From NCBI GenBank assembly GCA_902631395.1, contig CACOYM010000005.1:1-64000 (forward strand): a DNA stretch of 64,000 nucleotides, read 5' to 3'. Position numbers and translations under genes: made by a program. The notes beneath the pieces are model-generated. The model did not search any database, was not told where the DNA came from, and saw only the letters and a program-made list of their open reading frames with translations. Positions 8,710 to 19,254 of this stretch are shown here, one piece after another; position 1 is the stretch's first letter; the number at the start of each line of letters is the position of its first letter. This DNA is from Halieaceae bacterium (lineage in GTDB: Bacteria > Pseudomonadota > Gammaproteobacteria > Pseudomonadales > Halieaceae).

Positions 8710-10881
8710 ATGTCCAAGCGAATCAAATGTGCCGGTCTTCAGATCGACGAAGCGCTTCACTCACTGTTGGTAAATGAAATCTCTCCGGGAACAGGTATTG
8801 ACCCCGCACATTTTTGGCAAGGCGTGGCCGACGTTTGGGCCTCACTGGGCCCAGAAAACAAACGTCTTCTCGCTGAACGGGAGACCCTGCAAGCGCAGAT
8901 TGACAATTGGCATCTCGCCCACAAGGGAGACGCTTTTGACGCAGTAGCTTATGAGTCATTCCTGAGAAAGATCGGCTATCTGCACCCGGAGCCCGCCCCC
9001 TTTAGCGTCACTACAGCCAACGTTGATCCGGAAATCGCCACGATCGCGGGCCCCCAGCTGGTCGTGCCGGTGATTAACGCGCGCTACGCACTTAATGCCG
9101 CTAACGCCCGCTGGGGCAGCCTGTATGACGCCTTGTATGGCACCGATGCCATACCTGAGGACGGCGGTGCGGATCGCGGTGGCGCCTACAACCCGGTGCG
9201 GGGTAATCGCGTCATTGCCTGGGCACGGGACTTTCTGGATACGCACTGCCCACTGGAGGGCGGTAGTCACTCCAACGCGACAGGTTACGAAGTCACATCC
9301 GGGACACTCAGAGTTCGTCAGACCAATGTCGACTCAGCGGGTCTGGCCGACAGCGCGCAATTTGCCGGTTACACCGGGGACCCGACTAAACCCGACAGCG
9401 TGCTACTGTGCCACAACGGGCTTCATGTCGAGATACAAATCGATTCGGAACACGCGGTAGGGGCAACAGATCAAGCGAGCGTAAAGGACGTGTGGCTGGA
9501 GTCTGCGCTAACTACTATTCAGGATTGCGAGGACTCGGTGGCGGCTGTAGACGCCGAGGACAAGGTGATTGTTTATCGCAACTGGCTGGGCCTCATGAAA
9601 GGCGACTTGATGGACACCTTCCGCAAAGGGGGTAGCGAGCAGACGCGCCGATTGAATCCTGATCGCACATTCATTTCACCCGATGGCGGTAAATTGACGC
9701 TGCACGGCAGAAGCCTGCTGTTTGTCAGAAACGTGGGCCATCTGATGACCAACCCCGCCATTCTCAGCTCCGAGGGGGAGGAAATCCCTGAGGGTTTCAT
9801 GGATGGTTTGTTCACAACGTTTTGTGCGCTCCATGATCTTCGTGGCGAAAATCCTCAAAAGAACTCACGAACCGGCTCGATGTATATCGTGAAACCCAAG
9901 ATGCATGGACCCGACGAAGTCAGCTTGACGGTCGAATTGTTTTCAAAAATCGAGGAGTTGTTTGGACTGCCGGGCAATACGCTAAAGATCGGCATCATGG
10001 ACGAGGAGCGCCGCACCACGGTGAATCTCGCCGAGTGCATTCGCCGTGCCAGCGAGCGCGTGGTGTTCATCAATACCGGCTTCCTCGACCGCACGGGAGA
10101 CGAGATCCACACTAGTATGGAAGCGGGCCCCGTCACGGCGAAGAGCGCAATGAAGAGCGAGACCTGGATCAACGCCTACGAAGACTGGAACGTCGACGTG
10201 GGACTAGCCTGCGGCCTGCAGGGCAAAGCACAAATCGGCAAAGGCATGTGGCCGATGCCCGATTTGATGGCGGACATGCTCACCACAAAGATCGAGCACC
10301 CCAACGCGGGCGCCAACTGTGCCTGGGTACCATCTCCGACAGCGGCAACCCTACACGTAACTCACTATCACAATGTCTCCGTCGCAGCCGTGCAGGCAAC
10401 GCTGATGGGTAAGCAAAGACGATCCTTGTCTGAACTCTTGACAATCCCACTGGGCGGTAGCGCTAACTTGTCGGCCGAGGAGATACAGCGAGAACTCGAC
10501 AATAACGCACAAGGTATTCTGGGTTACGTCGTGCGCTGGGTGGAGCATGGCGTTGGCTGCTCCAAAGTTCCGGACATTCACAATGTCGGCCTGATGGAGG
10601 ACCGCGCCACCCTGCGCATCTCGAGTCAGCACATTGCCAACTGGCTGCACCACGGCGTGGTATCAGAGACGCAAGTGCGTGAAACGCTCTGCCGCATGGC
10701 CGCCGTGGTCGATGAACAGAATCAGGCAGATCCGAATTATCGGCCCATGGCGCCCGATCTGGCTACGAGCCAGGCTTTCCGGGCGGCTTGTGAGTTGGTG
10801 TTTGCCGGGACAGCTCAGCCAAGTGGCTATACGGAACCCGTGCTGCATAACCGACGGCTGGCCTTCAAAGCCCAAGCCTGA
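8710..10881 (+). CDS. glcB: Malate synthase G
   Basis: 723 residues, exactly the usual length. Condenses glyoxylate with acetyl-CoA to malate in the glyoxylate shunt, allowing growth on C2 compounds or fatty acids; cytoplasmic, Mg-dependent. Diagnostic blocks are [49 protein letters not shown] and [11 protein letters not shown], the last carrying the catalytic Asp. ATG 8710 is preceded by GGGAG at 7-bp spacing; the adjacent ATG 8707 is closer to it. No isocitrate lyase is in the window. Confidence 0.97.
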   Translation: MSKRIKCAGLQIDEALHSLLVNEISPGTGIDPAHFWQGVADVWASLGPENKRLLAERETLQAQIDNWHLAHKGDAFDAVAYESFLRKIGYLHPEPAPFSVTTANVDPEIATIAGPQLVVPVINARYALNAANARWGSLYDALYGTDAIPEDGGADRGGAYNPVRGNRVIAWARDFLDTHCPLEGGSHSNATGYEVTSGTLRVRQTNVDSAGLADSAQFAGYTGDPTKPDSVLLCHNGLHVEIQIDSEHAVGATDQASVKDVWLESALTTIQDCEDSVAAVDAEDKVIVYRNWLGLMKGDLMDTFRKGGSEQTRRLNPDRTFISPDGGKLTLHGRSLLFVRNVGHLMTNPAILSSEGEEIPEGFMDGLFTTFCALHDLRGENPQKNSRTGSMYIVKPKMHGPDEVSLTVELFSKIEELFGLPGNTLKIGIMDEERRTTVNLAECIRRASERVVFINTGFLDRTGDEIHTSMEAGPVTAKSAMKSETWINAYEDWNVDVGLACGLQGKAQIGKGMWPMPDLMADMLTTKIEHPNAGANCAWVPSPTAATLHVTHYHNVSVAAVQATLMGKQRRSLSELLTIPLGGSANLSAEEIQRELDNNAQGILGYVVRWVEHGVGCSKVPDIHNVGLMEDRATLRISSQHIANWLHHGVVSETQVRETLCRMAAVVDEQNQADPNYRPMAPDLATSQAFRAACELVFAGTAQPSGYTEPVLHNRRLAFKAQA

Positions 10882-11244
10882 TCAAGGCAAAATCCTGCAA
10901 ATGGCCCTAAGCACTGCATCTCTCGACCCCCGGCAGTTTGTCAGTGGTTGGGGGCCTAACGCCGCTTTGCAATTCGCACCACCCACTTGCTCCCCACCGT
11001 GCTTTTACAAACGCCCTCTATCGGCGAGGAATTAGGTTCACTCGACGATATGTTCCGCACAGCGGCGGATCATTTCGATGCCGCCGTCGACAGTGCTGTC
11101 GATAGTTTGAGCTCATTGATTTAGCCAATCATCATTCCGTATTGGGCGCACATATTGGCGGGACTATGATTGCAATGTATCTTCTTATTCTGACGCTCGG
11201 CTCTTTCATTCAATACTTCTCATCTGTCACACAGGCTTTTGCCA
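10882..11244 (+). other. 363-bp gap after glcB with a short unassigned open frame
   Basis: No recognisable gene. The most gene-like piece is a 41-codon frame from GTG 10999 to TAG 11124 (ending DMFRTAADHFDAAVDSAVDSL), which is acidic and helical-looking. Another frame begins with ATG 10902 (MALSTASLDPRQFV) and runs out of coding character about where the first begins. The two could be halves of one small frameshifted gene, but I do not recognise a family. No clear terminator follows glcB. Confidence 0.3.
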
Positions 11245-12099
11245 ATGACCGCTCTCCGCGATCCGACTTTCTTTGTCCTCACCTGTACATTGCTAGGGTT
11301 GGTGGTGGGCAGCTTTCTCAACGTCGTAATCCTGCGTCTACCCAAAATAATGGAGCAGGCCTGGCATCGAGAGTGCTGTGATTTGCTCGAGCAACCCGCA
11401 CCCGAAGTCACCGCAGTCAATCTCTCGCAGCCTGGATCCCATTGCCCTGGGTGCGGGACTGCAATAAAACCTTGGCACAACGTTCCCGTTGTCAGTTGGC
11501 TGCTCCTGCGCGCACGGTGCGTGAGCTGTGGCATAAACATCTCGGCGCGATACCCAGTTGTCGAACTCTCCACCGGCATCCTCTCCGGTCTGGCTGCCTG
11601 GCAGTTTGGTTTTGGTGCCGAGGCACTGAGTGCGCTGCTACTCATCTGGGCGTTGATCGCATTGACAGGTATCGACATAGACGCGCAGTTGCTGCCCGAT
11701 AGTTTGACGCTACCACTTCTGTGGCTGGGTTTAGGCATCAATTTATTTGCTGTCTGGACACCTCTACCCTCTGCAGTGATCGGCGCCATGCTGGGTTACG
11801 GAATCCTGTGGAGCGTGTACTGGCTCTTCAAATTGACAACCGGCAAGGAAGGCATGGGCTACGGTGATTTCAAACTGCTCGGTGCACTGGGTGCCTGGTT
11901 TGGCTGGGAGGCGGTACCCCTGATGATCCTATTGTCGTCCTGCGTGGGCGCGATCCTAGGTATTGCGATTTTGCTTATCAAACGCCAGGGCCGCGACACG
12001 CCGATTCCCTTCGGCCCGTATCTTGCCGGCGCCGGGCTAATCATGTTGTTCGTTGGCGACACGTTGATGAACCAATATCTTAGTTGGGTACCGCTGTAA
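11245..12099 (+). CDS. pilD: Prepilin peptidase / N-methyltransferase PilD
   Basis: 284 residues, polytopic inner-membrane aspartyl protease that cleaves and N-methylates type IV prepilins and type II secretion pseudopilins. It opens with the GSFLNVVILRLP block, then has a cytoplasmic loop with two CxxC pairs (CPGC, CVSC), then the two catalytic aspartates in DIDAQLLPD and the GxGD motif GYGDFK. ATG 11245 is preferred over an in-frame TTG at 11239. It is followed 1 bp later by coaE, as in the common pilB-pilC-pilD-coaE order, but pilB and pilC are not upstream here. Confidence 0.95.
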   Translation: MTALRDPTFFVLTCTLLGLVVGSFLNVVILRLPKIMEQAWHRECCDLLEQPAPEVTAVNLSQPGSHCPGCGTAIKPWHNVPVVSWLLLRARCVSCGINISARYPVVELSTGILSGLAAWQFGFGAEALSALLLIWALIALTGIDIDAQLLPDSLTLPLLWLGLGINLFAVWTPLPSAVIGAMLGYGILWSVYWLFKLTTGKEGMGYGDFKLLGALGAWFGWEAVPLMILLSSCVGAILGIAILLIKRQGRDTPIPFGPYLAGAGLIMLFVGDTLMNQYLSWVPL

Positions 12100-12100
12100 C

Positions 12101-12700
12101 ATGCTCCGGGTCGGGATAACAGGCGGCATAGGTAGCGGTAAAAGTGCCCTCACTGACTGGCTCTCTCAAAAAGGTATCGTGATCGTCGATGCCGATCTCG
12201 CCTCGCGCGTCATCGTCGCGCCAGGGCAACCGGCACTTGCGGAAATCGCCGACACCTTTGGTAGGGAGTACATACGGAGCAATGGCCAACTAAATCGCGG
12301 CGCCCTCCGAGAACTGGTTTTCACTGATTACAACAAGCGGCAGAAGCTCGAAGCCATTACCCATCCCCGCATTCAGGAAGAAATCTGGCGGCAGATGAGT
12401 ACAGCGGATTCAGCTTATGTCGTGCTTAGCTCGCCACTTTTGTTAGAGAGTGGGCAGTCATCGATGGTGGATCTCAGCGTCGTGGTCGATGTCCCTGAGA
12501 GTACGCAACTAGAGCGGACTATGACGCGGGACAATAATGCGCGGAAACTGGTCAAGGGGATTATGGCTGCGCAGTTAGATCGCAACACACGTATCTCCCG
12601 CGCAGATATCGTTATCGATAACAGTGGCTCACTGGATGAGTTCTATCAGCGCGGCGAGGTGCTGCATCAGACCTTGCTGGCCCGTGCTAGCAAGCATTAA
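12101..12700 (+). CDS. coaE: Dephospho-CoA kinase
   Basis: 199 residues. Last step of coenzyme A synthesis: ATP-dependent 3'-phosphorylation of dephospho-CoA; cytoplasmic. The P-loop is at the very N-terminus (GITGGIGSGKS), followed by DADLASRVIV and the THPRIQ segment in the CoA domain. It starts 1 bp after pilD, so is probably co-transcribed, and its stop overlaps the stop region of the convergent mutT by 4 bp. No yacG follows. Confidence 0.95.
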   Translation: MLRVGITGGIGSGKSALTDWLSQKGIVIVDADLASRVIVAPGQPALAEIADTFGREYIRSNGQLNRGALRELVFTDYNKRQKLEAITHPRIQEEIWRQMSTADSAYVVLSSPLLLESGQSSMVDLSVVVDVPESTQLERTMTRDNNARKLVKGIMAAQLDRNTRISRADIVIDNSGSLDEFYQRGEVLHQTLLARASKH

Positions 12701-13086
12701 CCTTCACAGAGCCTAGCTAGGATTGGCTTATTAGCAGCGGGGAAAGGCCAGGCACTGAGATCCTCTGGAAATTGCCAGGCCAGAGGCTGCTCCTCACGGC
12801 CCCGTGCCGATCCCTTCCAGCGCGTGACCCGATGTACGTCGAGTCGCACCTGTTTGTCACCATAGTCGTGTTCGAGGGCCATCAGTGGCTCGCTAGCTTC
12901 GATTTGAACGCCAAGCTCCTCTTTTAGCTCGCGACGCAGTGCATCCACCATAGACTCGTGTGCTTCTACTTTGCCCCCAGGGAACTCCCACAGCCCGCCC
13001 TGGTGTGAACCGGGGGCGCGCCGGGACACCAGCACGCGTCCATCGCTATCCGTCAAAACACCCACTGCAACGACAACCGCCTGCAT
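12697..13086 (-). CDS. mutT: 8-oxo-dGTP diphosphatase MutT (Nudix)
   Basis: 129 residues. Hydrolyses 8-oxo-dGTP to keep oxidised guanine out of DNA. The Nudix box is complete: GGKVEAHES followed by RRELKEELGV, with the expected Glu ligands. The N-terminus VVVAVGVLTDSDGRVLVSRR is the usual first strand pair. It lies 1 bp after argJ on the same strand, the common secA-argJ-mutT order, and is the last gene of the long minus-strand block; it ends tail-to-tail with coaE with no room for a terminator. Confidence 0.93.
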   Translation of the reverse strand: MQAVVVAVGVLTDSDGRVLVSRRAPGSHQGGLWEFPGGKVEAHESMVDALRRELKEELGVQIEASEPLMALEHDYGDKQVRLDVHRVTRWKGSARGREEQPLAWQFPEDLSAWPFPAANKPILARLCEG

Positions 13087-13087
13087 T

Positions 13088-14278
13088 TCAAGTGCGATAT
13101 TCGGCGTTGATTTTTACGTAGTCGTAAGACAAATCTGTTGTCCAAATCACCGCCTGTTCGTCTCCGCGATTGAGCGCAACATCAACCACAAGATCAGTGG
13201 GACTCATAGCTTCTTGACCTCGAACTTCAGTATAGGAAGCTGCGCGCGCACCTTCCTCGACAATCAATACGCCATTTATGTGGATGGTGACAGCGTCGGT
13301 ATCGAGACGATTCAGTCCGGCACGACCAACGGCTGCAAGAATTCTGCCCCAGTTGGGATCGGATGCAAACAGCGCGGTTTTAACCAGTGGCGAGTGGGCG
13401 ATGGCCCGCGCCACAGTATCAGCTGCCTCATGCGTCTCACCACCCACGACACGTATCTCAATGAATTTACTGGCACCTTCACCATCACGCACGATGTCCT
13501 GCGCGAGTTCAATCATTAGCTTTGTCAGCGCATCGGAAAAGACTAAGCAGTCAGGTGAATTAGGCTGAATAGCAACATCGCTGCTCCCGGTTGCCGATAG
13601 TGTGACGGCGTCGTTGGTGGAGGTGTCTCCATCAACGGTAATGCGATTGAAGCTGGCGTCTGCTGCAGAGGCCAGCAAAGACTCGAGAAGCGGCTGTTCA
13701 ATCATTACATCAGTGGCCACAAAGGCCAGCATCGTCGCCAAATCAGGGCAAATCATGCCCGCGCCTTTTGCTATTCCGGTGATACGGCACTGTTGACCAC
13801 CCAGTTCTACTTCGACCGTGCGCAGTTTGGTGCGAGTGTCCGTGGTCAATATCGCACCCGCCGCTCGTTCCCAATTATCTTCACTCAGATCACCCAACGC
13901 ATCGCCCAGCGCAGCGATTATTCGATCTGACGGCAATGGCTCGCCGATGACCCCTGTCGAAAAAGGCAGCACATCCCACACCGATACATTTGTGTGAGTC
14001 GCGACTGCATCACAACAAGCGATCGCTGCAGATCGACCCAGCTCACCCGTGCCGGCATTGGCGTTCCCAGTGTTAACCAACAAGTAGCGGGGCTGCCCCT
14101 GAGTCGCAGCGACATGCTCCGCAGCGAGATCGACGGGCGCTGCGCGGAACGCATTTTGTGTGAAGCACGCGGCCGTTCGGGTATCCGGGCTCAGTGATAC
14201 TAGCAGCAGGTCGTCCTTACCCGCCGCCTTAATGCCAGCCTGCGCAATGCCCAGCTGTAAACCGGAGATCGCACTCAC
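13088..14278 (-). CDS. argJ: Bifunctional glutamate N-acetyltransferase / ornithine acetyltransferase
   Basis: About 396 residues. Transfers acetyl from N-acetylornithine to glutamate, cycling the acetyl group in arginine synthesis. The self-cleavage site is visible as KGAGMICPDLATMLAF: the Thr of ATML becomes the N-terminal nucleophile of the beta chain. Further blocks are LVNTGNANAGTG, NRITVDGDTSTND and DPNWGRILAAVGRAG. I prefer GTG 14278, which has GGAG 7 bases upstream, over GTG 14314, which adds 12 unusual Trp-rich residues and has no visible ribosome site. Confidence 0.93.
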   Translation of the reverse strand: MSAISGLQLGIAQAGIKAAGKDDLLLVSLSPDTRTAACFTQNAFRAAPVDLAAEHVAATQGQPRYLLVNTGNANAGTGELGRSAAIACCDAVATHTNVSVWDVLPFSTGVIGEPLPSDRIIAALGDALGDLSEDNWERAAGAILTTDTRTKLRTVEVELGGQQCRITGIAKGAGMICPDLATMLAFVATDVMIEQPLLESLLASAADASFNRITVDGDTSTNDAVTLSATGSSDVAIQPNSPDCLVFSDALTKLMIELAQDIVRDGEGASKFIEIRVVGGETHEAADTVARAIAHSPLVKTALFASDPNWGRILAAVGRAGLNRLDTDAVTIHINGVLIVEEGARAASYTEVRGQEAMSPTDLVVDVALNRGDEQAVIWTTDLSYDYVKINAEYRT

Positions 14279-14354
14279 CTCGCCGCTCCACGTCCAATAG
14301 GACCACAGGGGCACTGAACACGGACGGATAAATAATCAGTTAGTCGAGACAAAT

Positions 14355-17066
14355 TCAACTTAACGCGCCATGGCATTGCTTGTATTTTTTCCCGCTGCCA
14401 CAGGGACAGGGATCGTTGCGGCCCACTTTGGGTTGGGCCCTCGTGAAGGGCTGAGGCGCCTGCGCCGGTTGAGCCGCCTCGCGCGTTTCAGTGATGGCTG
14501 AGTGCGCATCTGCGTGTTCGAACGCCATCTTCTGTCTCGCCGCGGCCTCTCGACGTTGCTGCTCCATGGCCGCTGCTGCGTCCGACCGCTGGACCTGGAC
14601 GTTACTTAAAAATCTCACGACCTCATATTTGAGCCGCTGCAGTAGGCCCTCGAATAAGGCAAAAGATTCGCGCTTGTATTCTTGCTTAGGGTTCTTGTTC
14701 GCATAGGCGCGCAAATGAATTCCCTGTCGCAACTGATCCATCACTTGAAGGTGTTCTTTCCAAAGCGTGTCCAGCACCTGCAACATGATCTGCTTCTCAA
14801 GCTGCCGCATACCCGGCCCGATGCTGGCGGCCTTCTCTTCGTAAGCGGTTTGTACTGAGGTCACGATCTGCTCGCGGAGGGTTTCCTCATGAAGAGAATC
14901 GTCCTCATCCAGCCACTGTGAAATCGGTAAAGTCAGACCAAACTCACCTTCCAACTGCTTTTCAAGCCCAGAGATATCCCATTGCTCTTCAACACTCATA
15001 AGTGGGATATAACCATCAATGACGTCATTAACCACATCGTGTCGAATGGCAGTAATGGTCTCTCCGATCTCATCGTCAGACAGCAATTCATCTCGCTGCC
15101 GGTAGATAATCTGGCGCTGATCGTTGGCAACGTCATCGTATTCAAGCAGCTGCTTCCGAATATCGAAGTTTCGCCCCTCGACCTTGCGCTGCGCTTTCTC
15201 AATGGCATTCGTAACCATCCGATGCTCAATGGCCTCGCCTCGCTCCATACCAAGCGCCTGCATAAAGCTCTTCACCCGTTCTGACGCGAAGATGCGCATG
15301 AGGTTGTCTTCAAGGGAAAGGTAAAAACGGGATACACCAGGATCACCTTGTCTGCCAGACCGCCCGCGCAGTTGGTTATCGATGCGCCGCGATTCGTGGC
15401 GCTCAGTCCCGAGAATGTGTAAACCACCCGCCTCGATCACCGCGTCATGGCGGGTCTGCCATTCGGCGGTCAGCGCCTCGCGCGTTGCGTCACCTAGCGA
15501 TTCGCCCTGAGCCATCAGCTCGGCTTCCAGATTGCCGCCCAGCACGATGTCGGTCCCGCGGCCTGCCATGTTCGTCGCAATGGTGACGACACCGGGCCGC
15601 CCGGCCTGCGCGATAATCTCAGCTTCTTGCTCGTGATACTTGGCGTTCAGCACTTTATGCTCAATTTTTTGCTTTTGAAACGCGTGGGATAACTCCTCCG
15701 ACGTCTCAACCGAGGCAGTACCGACCAAAACCGGCGCACCACTCTCAATGCAGGACCGGACGTCCTCAATAATGGCCTCAAACTTCTCTTCGCGGGTCAG
15801 ATAGACCAGGTCGTTCAGGTCATCCCGCTTCATCGGTACATTGGTCGGAATCACAATACATTCCAGGCCGTAGATCTGGCGGAATTCAAAGGCCTCTGTG
15901 TCAGCAGTACCCGTCATGCCCGCCAGCTTGTTGTAGAGACGGAAAAAGTTCTGGAAGGTCGTCGAAGCCAGAGTTTGGCTTTCACTTTGAATTTTGACGT
16001 CCTCTTTTGCCTCAATCGCCTGATGCAGGCCTTCAGACAGGCGGCGGCCGGGCATGGTGCGCCCGGTGTGTTCATCAATCAGAACGACCTGCCCTTCCTG
16101 AACGATGTACTCCACATCGCGCTGGAACAACACATGGGCTCGCAAGCCCGAGTGGACATGATGGAGTAAGCCCAAATTGGTCGCGGCGTATAGAGAGTCC
16201 TCCTCCTGCAGAAGGCCCGCCTCTATCAACATACCCTCAACCTTTTCATGCCCCTGCTCGGTTAATTCAATGCTGCGCTGCTTCTCATCGAGCGTAAAGT
16301 CACCCTCCTCCGCTTCCAGCTCGGGTGAAAGCTTGGGGATCAGTCGATTCACGGTTTTGTAGAGTTCAGAGCTGTCATCGGCAGCACCGGAAATGATGAG
16401 GGGCGTCCGAGCCTCATCGATCAGAATCGAGTCCACCTCATCCACAATGGCAAAGGCCAGCGTCCCCTGACTTTTGTCCCCCATGCTGAACGCCATGTTA
16501 TCGCGCAAGTAATCGAAGCCGAACTCGTTGTTGGTTCCGTACACCACGTCACAGCTGTAGGCGGACTTCTTTTCTTCCGAACTCTGGCCCGATCGCACGA
16601 CCCCGACTGACAACCCAAGGAATTTGTACAGCGGGCCCATCCAGGCGGCATCACGGCTCGCTAAATAATCATTTACCGTCACCAGATGCACGCTGTGATC
16701 AGGTAGTGCATTGAGATACGCAGGGAGTGTTGCCACAAGCGTTTTACCCTCGCCCGTGCGCATTTCAGCGATCTTGCCGTCATGAAGCGCAATACCGCCG
16801 ATCAACTGCACGTCAAAATGGCGCATACCCAGGGCACGCACACCCGCTTCTCTGACAACTGCGAAGGCCTCTGGCAACAGCTGCTCAAGCGTTGCGCCCT
16901 CATCCAGCAGTCCGCGGAACTCGGCCGTTTTGGCACGAAGTGCATCATCATCGAGGGCCCCCATGCCCTCTTCCAGCGCGTTGATGCGCGCAACAATCTT
17001 GCCCATCCGCTTTAGCTCCCGGTCATTACGGGTGCCAAAAAGCTTTTTTATCGTAGATGTCAACAT
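14355..17066 (-). CDS. secA: Preprotein translocase ATPase SecA
   Basis: 903 residues. Motor of SecYEG that drives unfolded preproteins across the inner membrane; cytoplasmic and membrane peripheral. Walker [22 protein letters not shown]-type [16 protein letters not shown], nucleotide domain 2 with [10 protein letters not shown] and [13 protein letters not shown], and a C-terminal zinc-binding tail [17 protein letters not shown] that contacts SecB. All are intact and the length is standard. A 72-bp spacer separates it from the M23 peptidase gene; I see no secM-like leader peptide. Confidence 0.98.
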   Translation of the reverse strand: MLTSTIKKLFGTRNDRELKRMGKIVARINALEEGMGALDDDALRAKTAEFRGLLDEGATLEQLLPEAFAVVREAGVRALGMRHFDVQLIGGIALHDGKIAEMRTGEGKTLVATLPAYLNALPDHSVHLVTVNDYLASRDAAWMGPLYKFLGLSVGVVRSGQSSEEKKSAYSCDVVYGTNNEFGFDYLRDNMAFSMGDKSQGTLAFAIVDEVDSILIDEARTPLIISGAADDSSELYKTVNRLIPKLSPELEAEEGDFTLDEKQRSIELTEQGHEKVEGMLIEAGLLQEEDSLYAATNLGLLHHVHSGLRAHVLFQRDVEYIVQEGQVVLIDEHTGRTMPGRRLSEGLHQAIEAKEDVKIQSESQTLASTTFQNFFRLYNKLAGMTGTADTEAFEFRQIYGLECIVIPTNVPMKRDDLNDLVYLTREEKFEAIIEDVRSCIESGAPVLVGTASVETSEELSHAFQKQKIEHKVLNAKYHEQEAEIIAQAGRPGVVTIATNMAGRGTDIVLGGNLEAELMAQGESLGDATREALTAEWQTRHDAVIEAGGLHILGTERHESRRIDNQLRGRSGRQGDPGVSRFYLSLEDNLMRIFASERVKSFMQALGMERGEAIEHRMVTNAIEKAQRKVEGRNFDIRKQLLEYDDVANDQRQIIYRQRDELLSDDEIGETITAIRHDVVNDVIDGYIPLMSVEEQWDISGLEKQLEGEFGLTLPISQWLDEDDSLHEETLREQIVTSVQTAYEEKAASIGPGMRQLEKQIMLQVLDTLWKEHLQVMDQLRQGIHLRAYANKNPKQEYKRESFALFEGLLQRLKYEVVRFLSNVQVQRSDAAAAMEQQRREAAARQKMAFEHADAHSAITETREAAQPAQAPQPFTRAQPKVGRNDPCPCGSGKKYKQCHGALS

Positions 17067-17138
17067 AAAAAACTCATTGTTGAGTCACAAGAAATCCTTT
17101 GGGTACTGCGAAGATCCGAGAGCGTCAGAATTATCTTG

Positions 17139-18095
17139 TCATTGATGCGTTCGACTAATGTAAGTGGCGGGATCGACGGCTCGACCGTGTTTGAAAACTT
17201 CGAAGTGAACATGGGGACCTGTGGATCGCCCAGTGCTTCCCATCAGAGCGATAACGTCGCCTCGTCGGACTAAGTCTCCAACCTCGACCATATTTTCCCT
17301 GTTGTGAGCGTAACGTGTGCTGAGTCCATCACCATGAGCGACCTCTACCATCTGGCCATAACCTGATCGGGAGCCACTCCAACTCACTACGCCACTAGCA
17401 ACAGCGAGGATTTCAGCCCCTTCCTTACCAGCAAAATCTACCCCGTCGTGCCAGGCACGCTGCCCAGAAATTGGGTCAATTCGATAACCGTAAGGAGATG
17501 ATTGCCAACCTGAGATAATGGGCCTTCCTGACGGCGCAGATTCAGCCCGCAATTGCTCAGACGATAGGAGACCCGCTAACACATCAAACTGGGCCTCCCG
17601 CTCGGCAAAAAGCTGATCAAGCAAACCAAACTGCGTTTCGACCTTTCGAACAGATGGTGAACTATCGTGCGGTGCGGATGTCGGCAGACCCTCATAGGGA
17701 GCCGGTATTGATGGCCCACCGAGAGCAGGCGCCCCTGAAAAATCAAACTCTTCCAAGTCGAGACCTGCCAGATCGGTCAAATGCAGACCTAACGCATCAA
17801 GACGGGTGACATGAGCCTGCAAGCTTGCAAGTCGTCTAGTCATCGCAGCCATTCTTGATCGTGCTTCAACACCGAGTTGCGCCAGCGATTCAGCTTGCTC
17901 CATCGCGTGCTGCTCCTGAGCTGACAGGCGCGTCGCCTGTTCAGACACCAGACCCGAACTAAACCCCGCTTGATAACTAATTGTCGACAGCGCAAACGGC
18001 AACCCGATGAAACAGGCCGAAATCAGCGCCCACGACACCTTACCCAGCTCAAGGGTGCGCGAGGCGGCTCGATCATTGAGCAGTATTATTTTCAA
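17139..18095 (-). CDS. M23/LytM-domain peptidoglycan endopeptidase
   Basis: 318 residues. One N-terminal transmembrane anchor (about 22-45), a coiled-coil region (about 50-100), a Pro/Ser-rich linker, then a LytM domain. The zinc ligands are present: His and Asp in WHDGVDFAG, and HVH in GPHVHFEVF, so it should be catalytically active, unlike EnvC/NlpD-type activators. It probably trims or activates septal cell wall in the periplasm. Its place between lpxC and secA is the Pseudomonas arrangement. The start codon appears to be TTG 18095; no ATG lies nearby in frame. Confidence 0.9.
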   Translation of the reverse strand: MKIILLNDRAASRTLELGKVSWALISACFIGLPFALSTISYQAGFSSGLVSEQATRLSAQEQHAMEQAESLAQLGVEARSRMAAMTRRLASLQAHVTRLDALGLHLTDLAGLDLEEFDFSGAPALGGPSIPAPYEGLPTSAPHDSSPSVRKVETQFGLLDQLFAEREAQFDVLAGLLSSEQLRAESAPSGRPIISGWQSSPYGYRIDPISGQRAWHDGVDFAGKEGAEILAVASGVVSWSGSRSGYGQMVEVAHGDGLSTRYAHNRENMVEVGDLVRRGDVIALMGSTGRSTGPHVHFEVFKHGRAVDPATYISRTHQ

Positions 18096-18199
18096 TGCTA
18101 ATTGTCGAATCTAGAACGGGAGAGACTATGCCATTTTCGGCTACCAAGGAAAACCTCGATTCGCAGCCAAATGCGGTGATTTGGCACCTTCGAAATCTA

Positions 18200-19117
18200 T
18201 TAGACCAATTGCTCCTCACCCAAAAACGCCCAATCGACAGGGGCATCAGCGGGATTCTCAAAAGTTACCCACTCCCAGCAATCGGGGCTATCAAATAGCG
18301 CCCGAACGAGCCGATTATTGAGTGCATGACCAGATTTAACGCCCTCATACTCGGCCAATAAATGGTGCCCCGCTAAGTACAGATCGCCAATCGCGTCCAA
18401 CATCTTGTGCTTAACAAACTCATCGTCGTAGCGCAGACCTCCGTCATTGAGAATCCGGTAGTCATCGATGACGATCGCGTTATCAACGCTGCCACCTCGC
18501 GCGAGACCTCTAGAACGCAGGTACTCAAACTCATGCACAAAACCAAAAGTTCGCGCGCGGCTGATCTCACGCACAAAAGCCTCCGCACTTAGGTCCAATG
18601 CTGCGTAACCGACCTGTCCCTTGAAAACAGGGTGATCGAAATCAATGGCAAAGGCGACCCGAAAGCCGTCATACGGTCTTAGGGTCGCAGATTTATCGCC
18701 GTCCTGAACAGTAATTTCCCGCGTTACACGGATAAACTGCTTCGGCGCTGACTGTTCCTGAATACCCGCCGCCTGTAGCAGATAGACAAATGGACCCGCC
18801 GATCCATCCATGATCGGAACCTCGGGCGAATCCACTTCAATGTAAGCGTTATCGATGCCCAAACCACACAAAGCTGACAGCAAATGTTCGACAGTGGTGA
18901 CTTGATGGTTACCACGGCCTAAACTGGTAGAAAGGTCGGTCTCATCGACCCAGTCTGCCCGGGCGGGGATTTCCCAGACCGGACTGAGGTCGGTGCGGCG
19001 GAAGACAATGCCAGTATCCGCCGGCGCAGGACCGAGCATCATCGCCACCTTACTACCCGAGTGTAGCCCTACGCCCGTCGACTTTATCGACTCTTTCAGG
19101 GTGCGCTGCTTCAGCAT
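18200..19117 (-). CDS. lpxC: UDP-3-O-acyl-N-acetylglucosamine deacetylase
   Basis: 305 residues, the canonical length. Zinc deacetylase that commits UDP-acyl-GlcNAc to lipid A synthesis; cytoplasmic. Zinc ligands lie in [10 protein letters not shown] and [11 protein letters not shown], and the catalytic His in [12 protein letters not shown] 19117 follows AAGGGGA at good spacing. It lies downstream of ftsZ across 137 bp, closing the dcw region. The C-terminal tail, known in other species to carry the FtsH degradation signal, is present (ends GEEQLV) but its sequence is not diagnostic. Confidence 0.97.
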   Translation of the reverse strand: MLKQRTLKESIKSTGVGLHSGSKVAMMLGPAPADTGIVFRRTDLSPVWEIPARADWVDETDLSTSLGRGNHQVTTVEHLLSALCGLGIDNAYIEVDSPEVPIMDGSAGPFVYLLQAAGIQEQSAPKQFIRVTREITVQDGDKSATLRPYDGFRVAFAIDFDHPVFKGQVGYAALDLSAEAFVREISRARTFGFVHEFEYLRSRGLARGGSVDNAIVIDDYRILNDGGLRYDDEFVKHKMLDAIGDLYLAGHHLLAEYEGVKSGHALNNRLVRALFDSPDCWEWVTFENPADAPVDWAFLGEEQLV

Positions 19118-19254
19118 GGAATTCCCCTTTCTCAAGCGGAAACCTTACTAGGGCAGCGTAAGTCATGCCAGTTCTGCCATCCCGACTATTCACCACTTTC
19201 AGGGCTGGACAGTTTTTGCCATTGAGGCAAATTGACACAGCATCACAGCTTGGG

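Noticed and set aside
11428-12090. Possible type II secretion or mobile context from the pilD-coaE pair
   Set aside because: pilD-coaE adjacency is an ordinary chromosomal arrangement; no secretion or mobility genes surround it.
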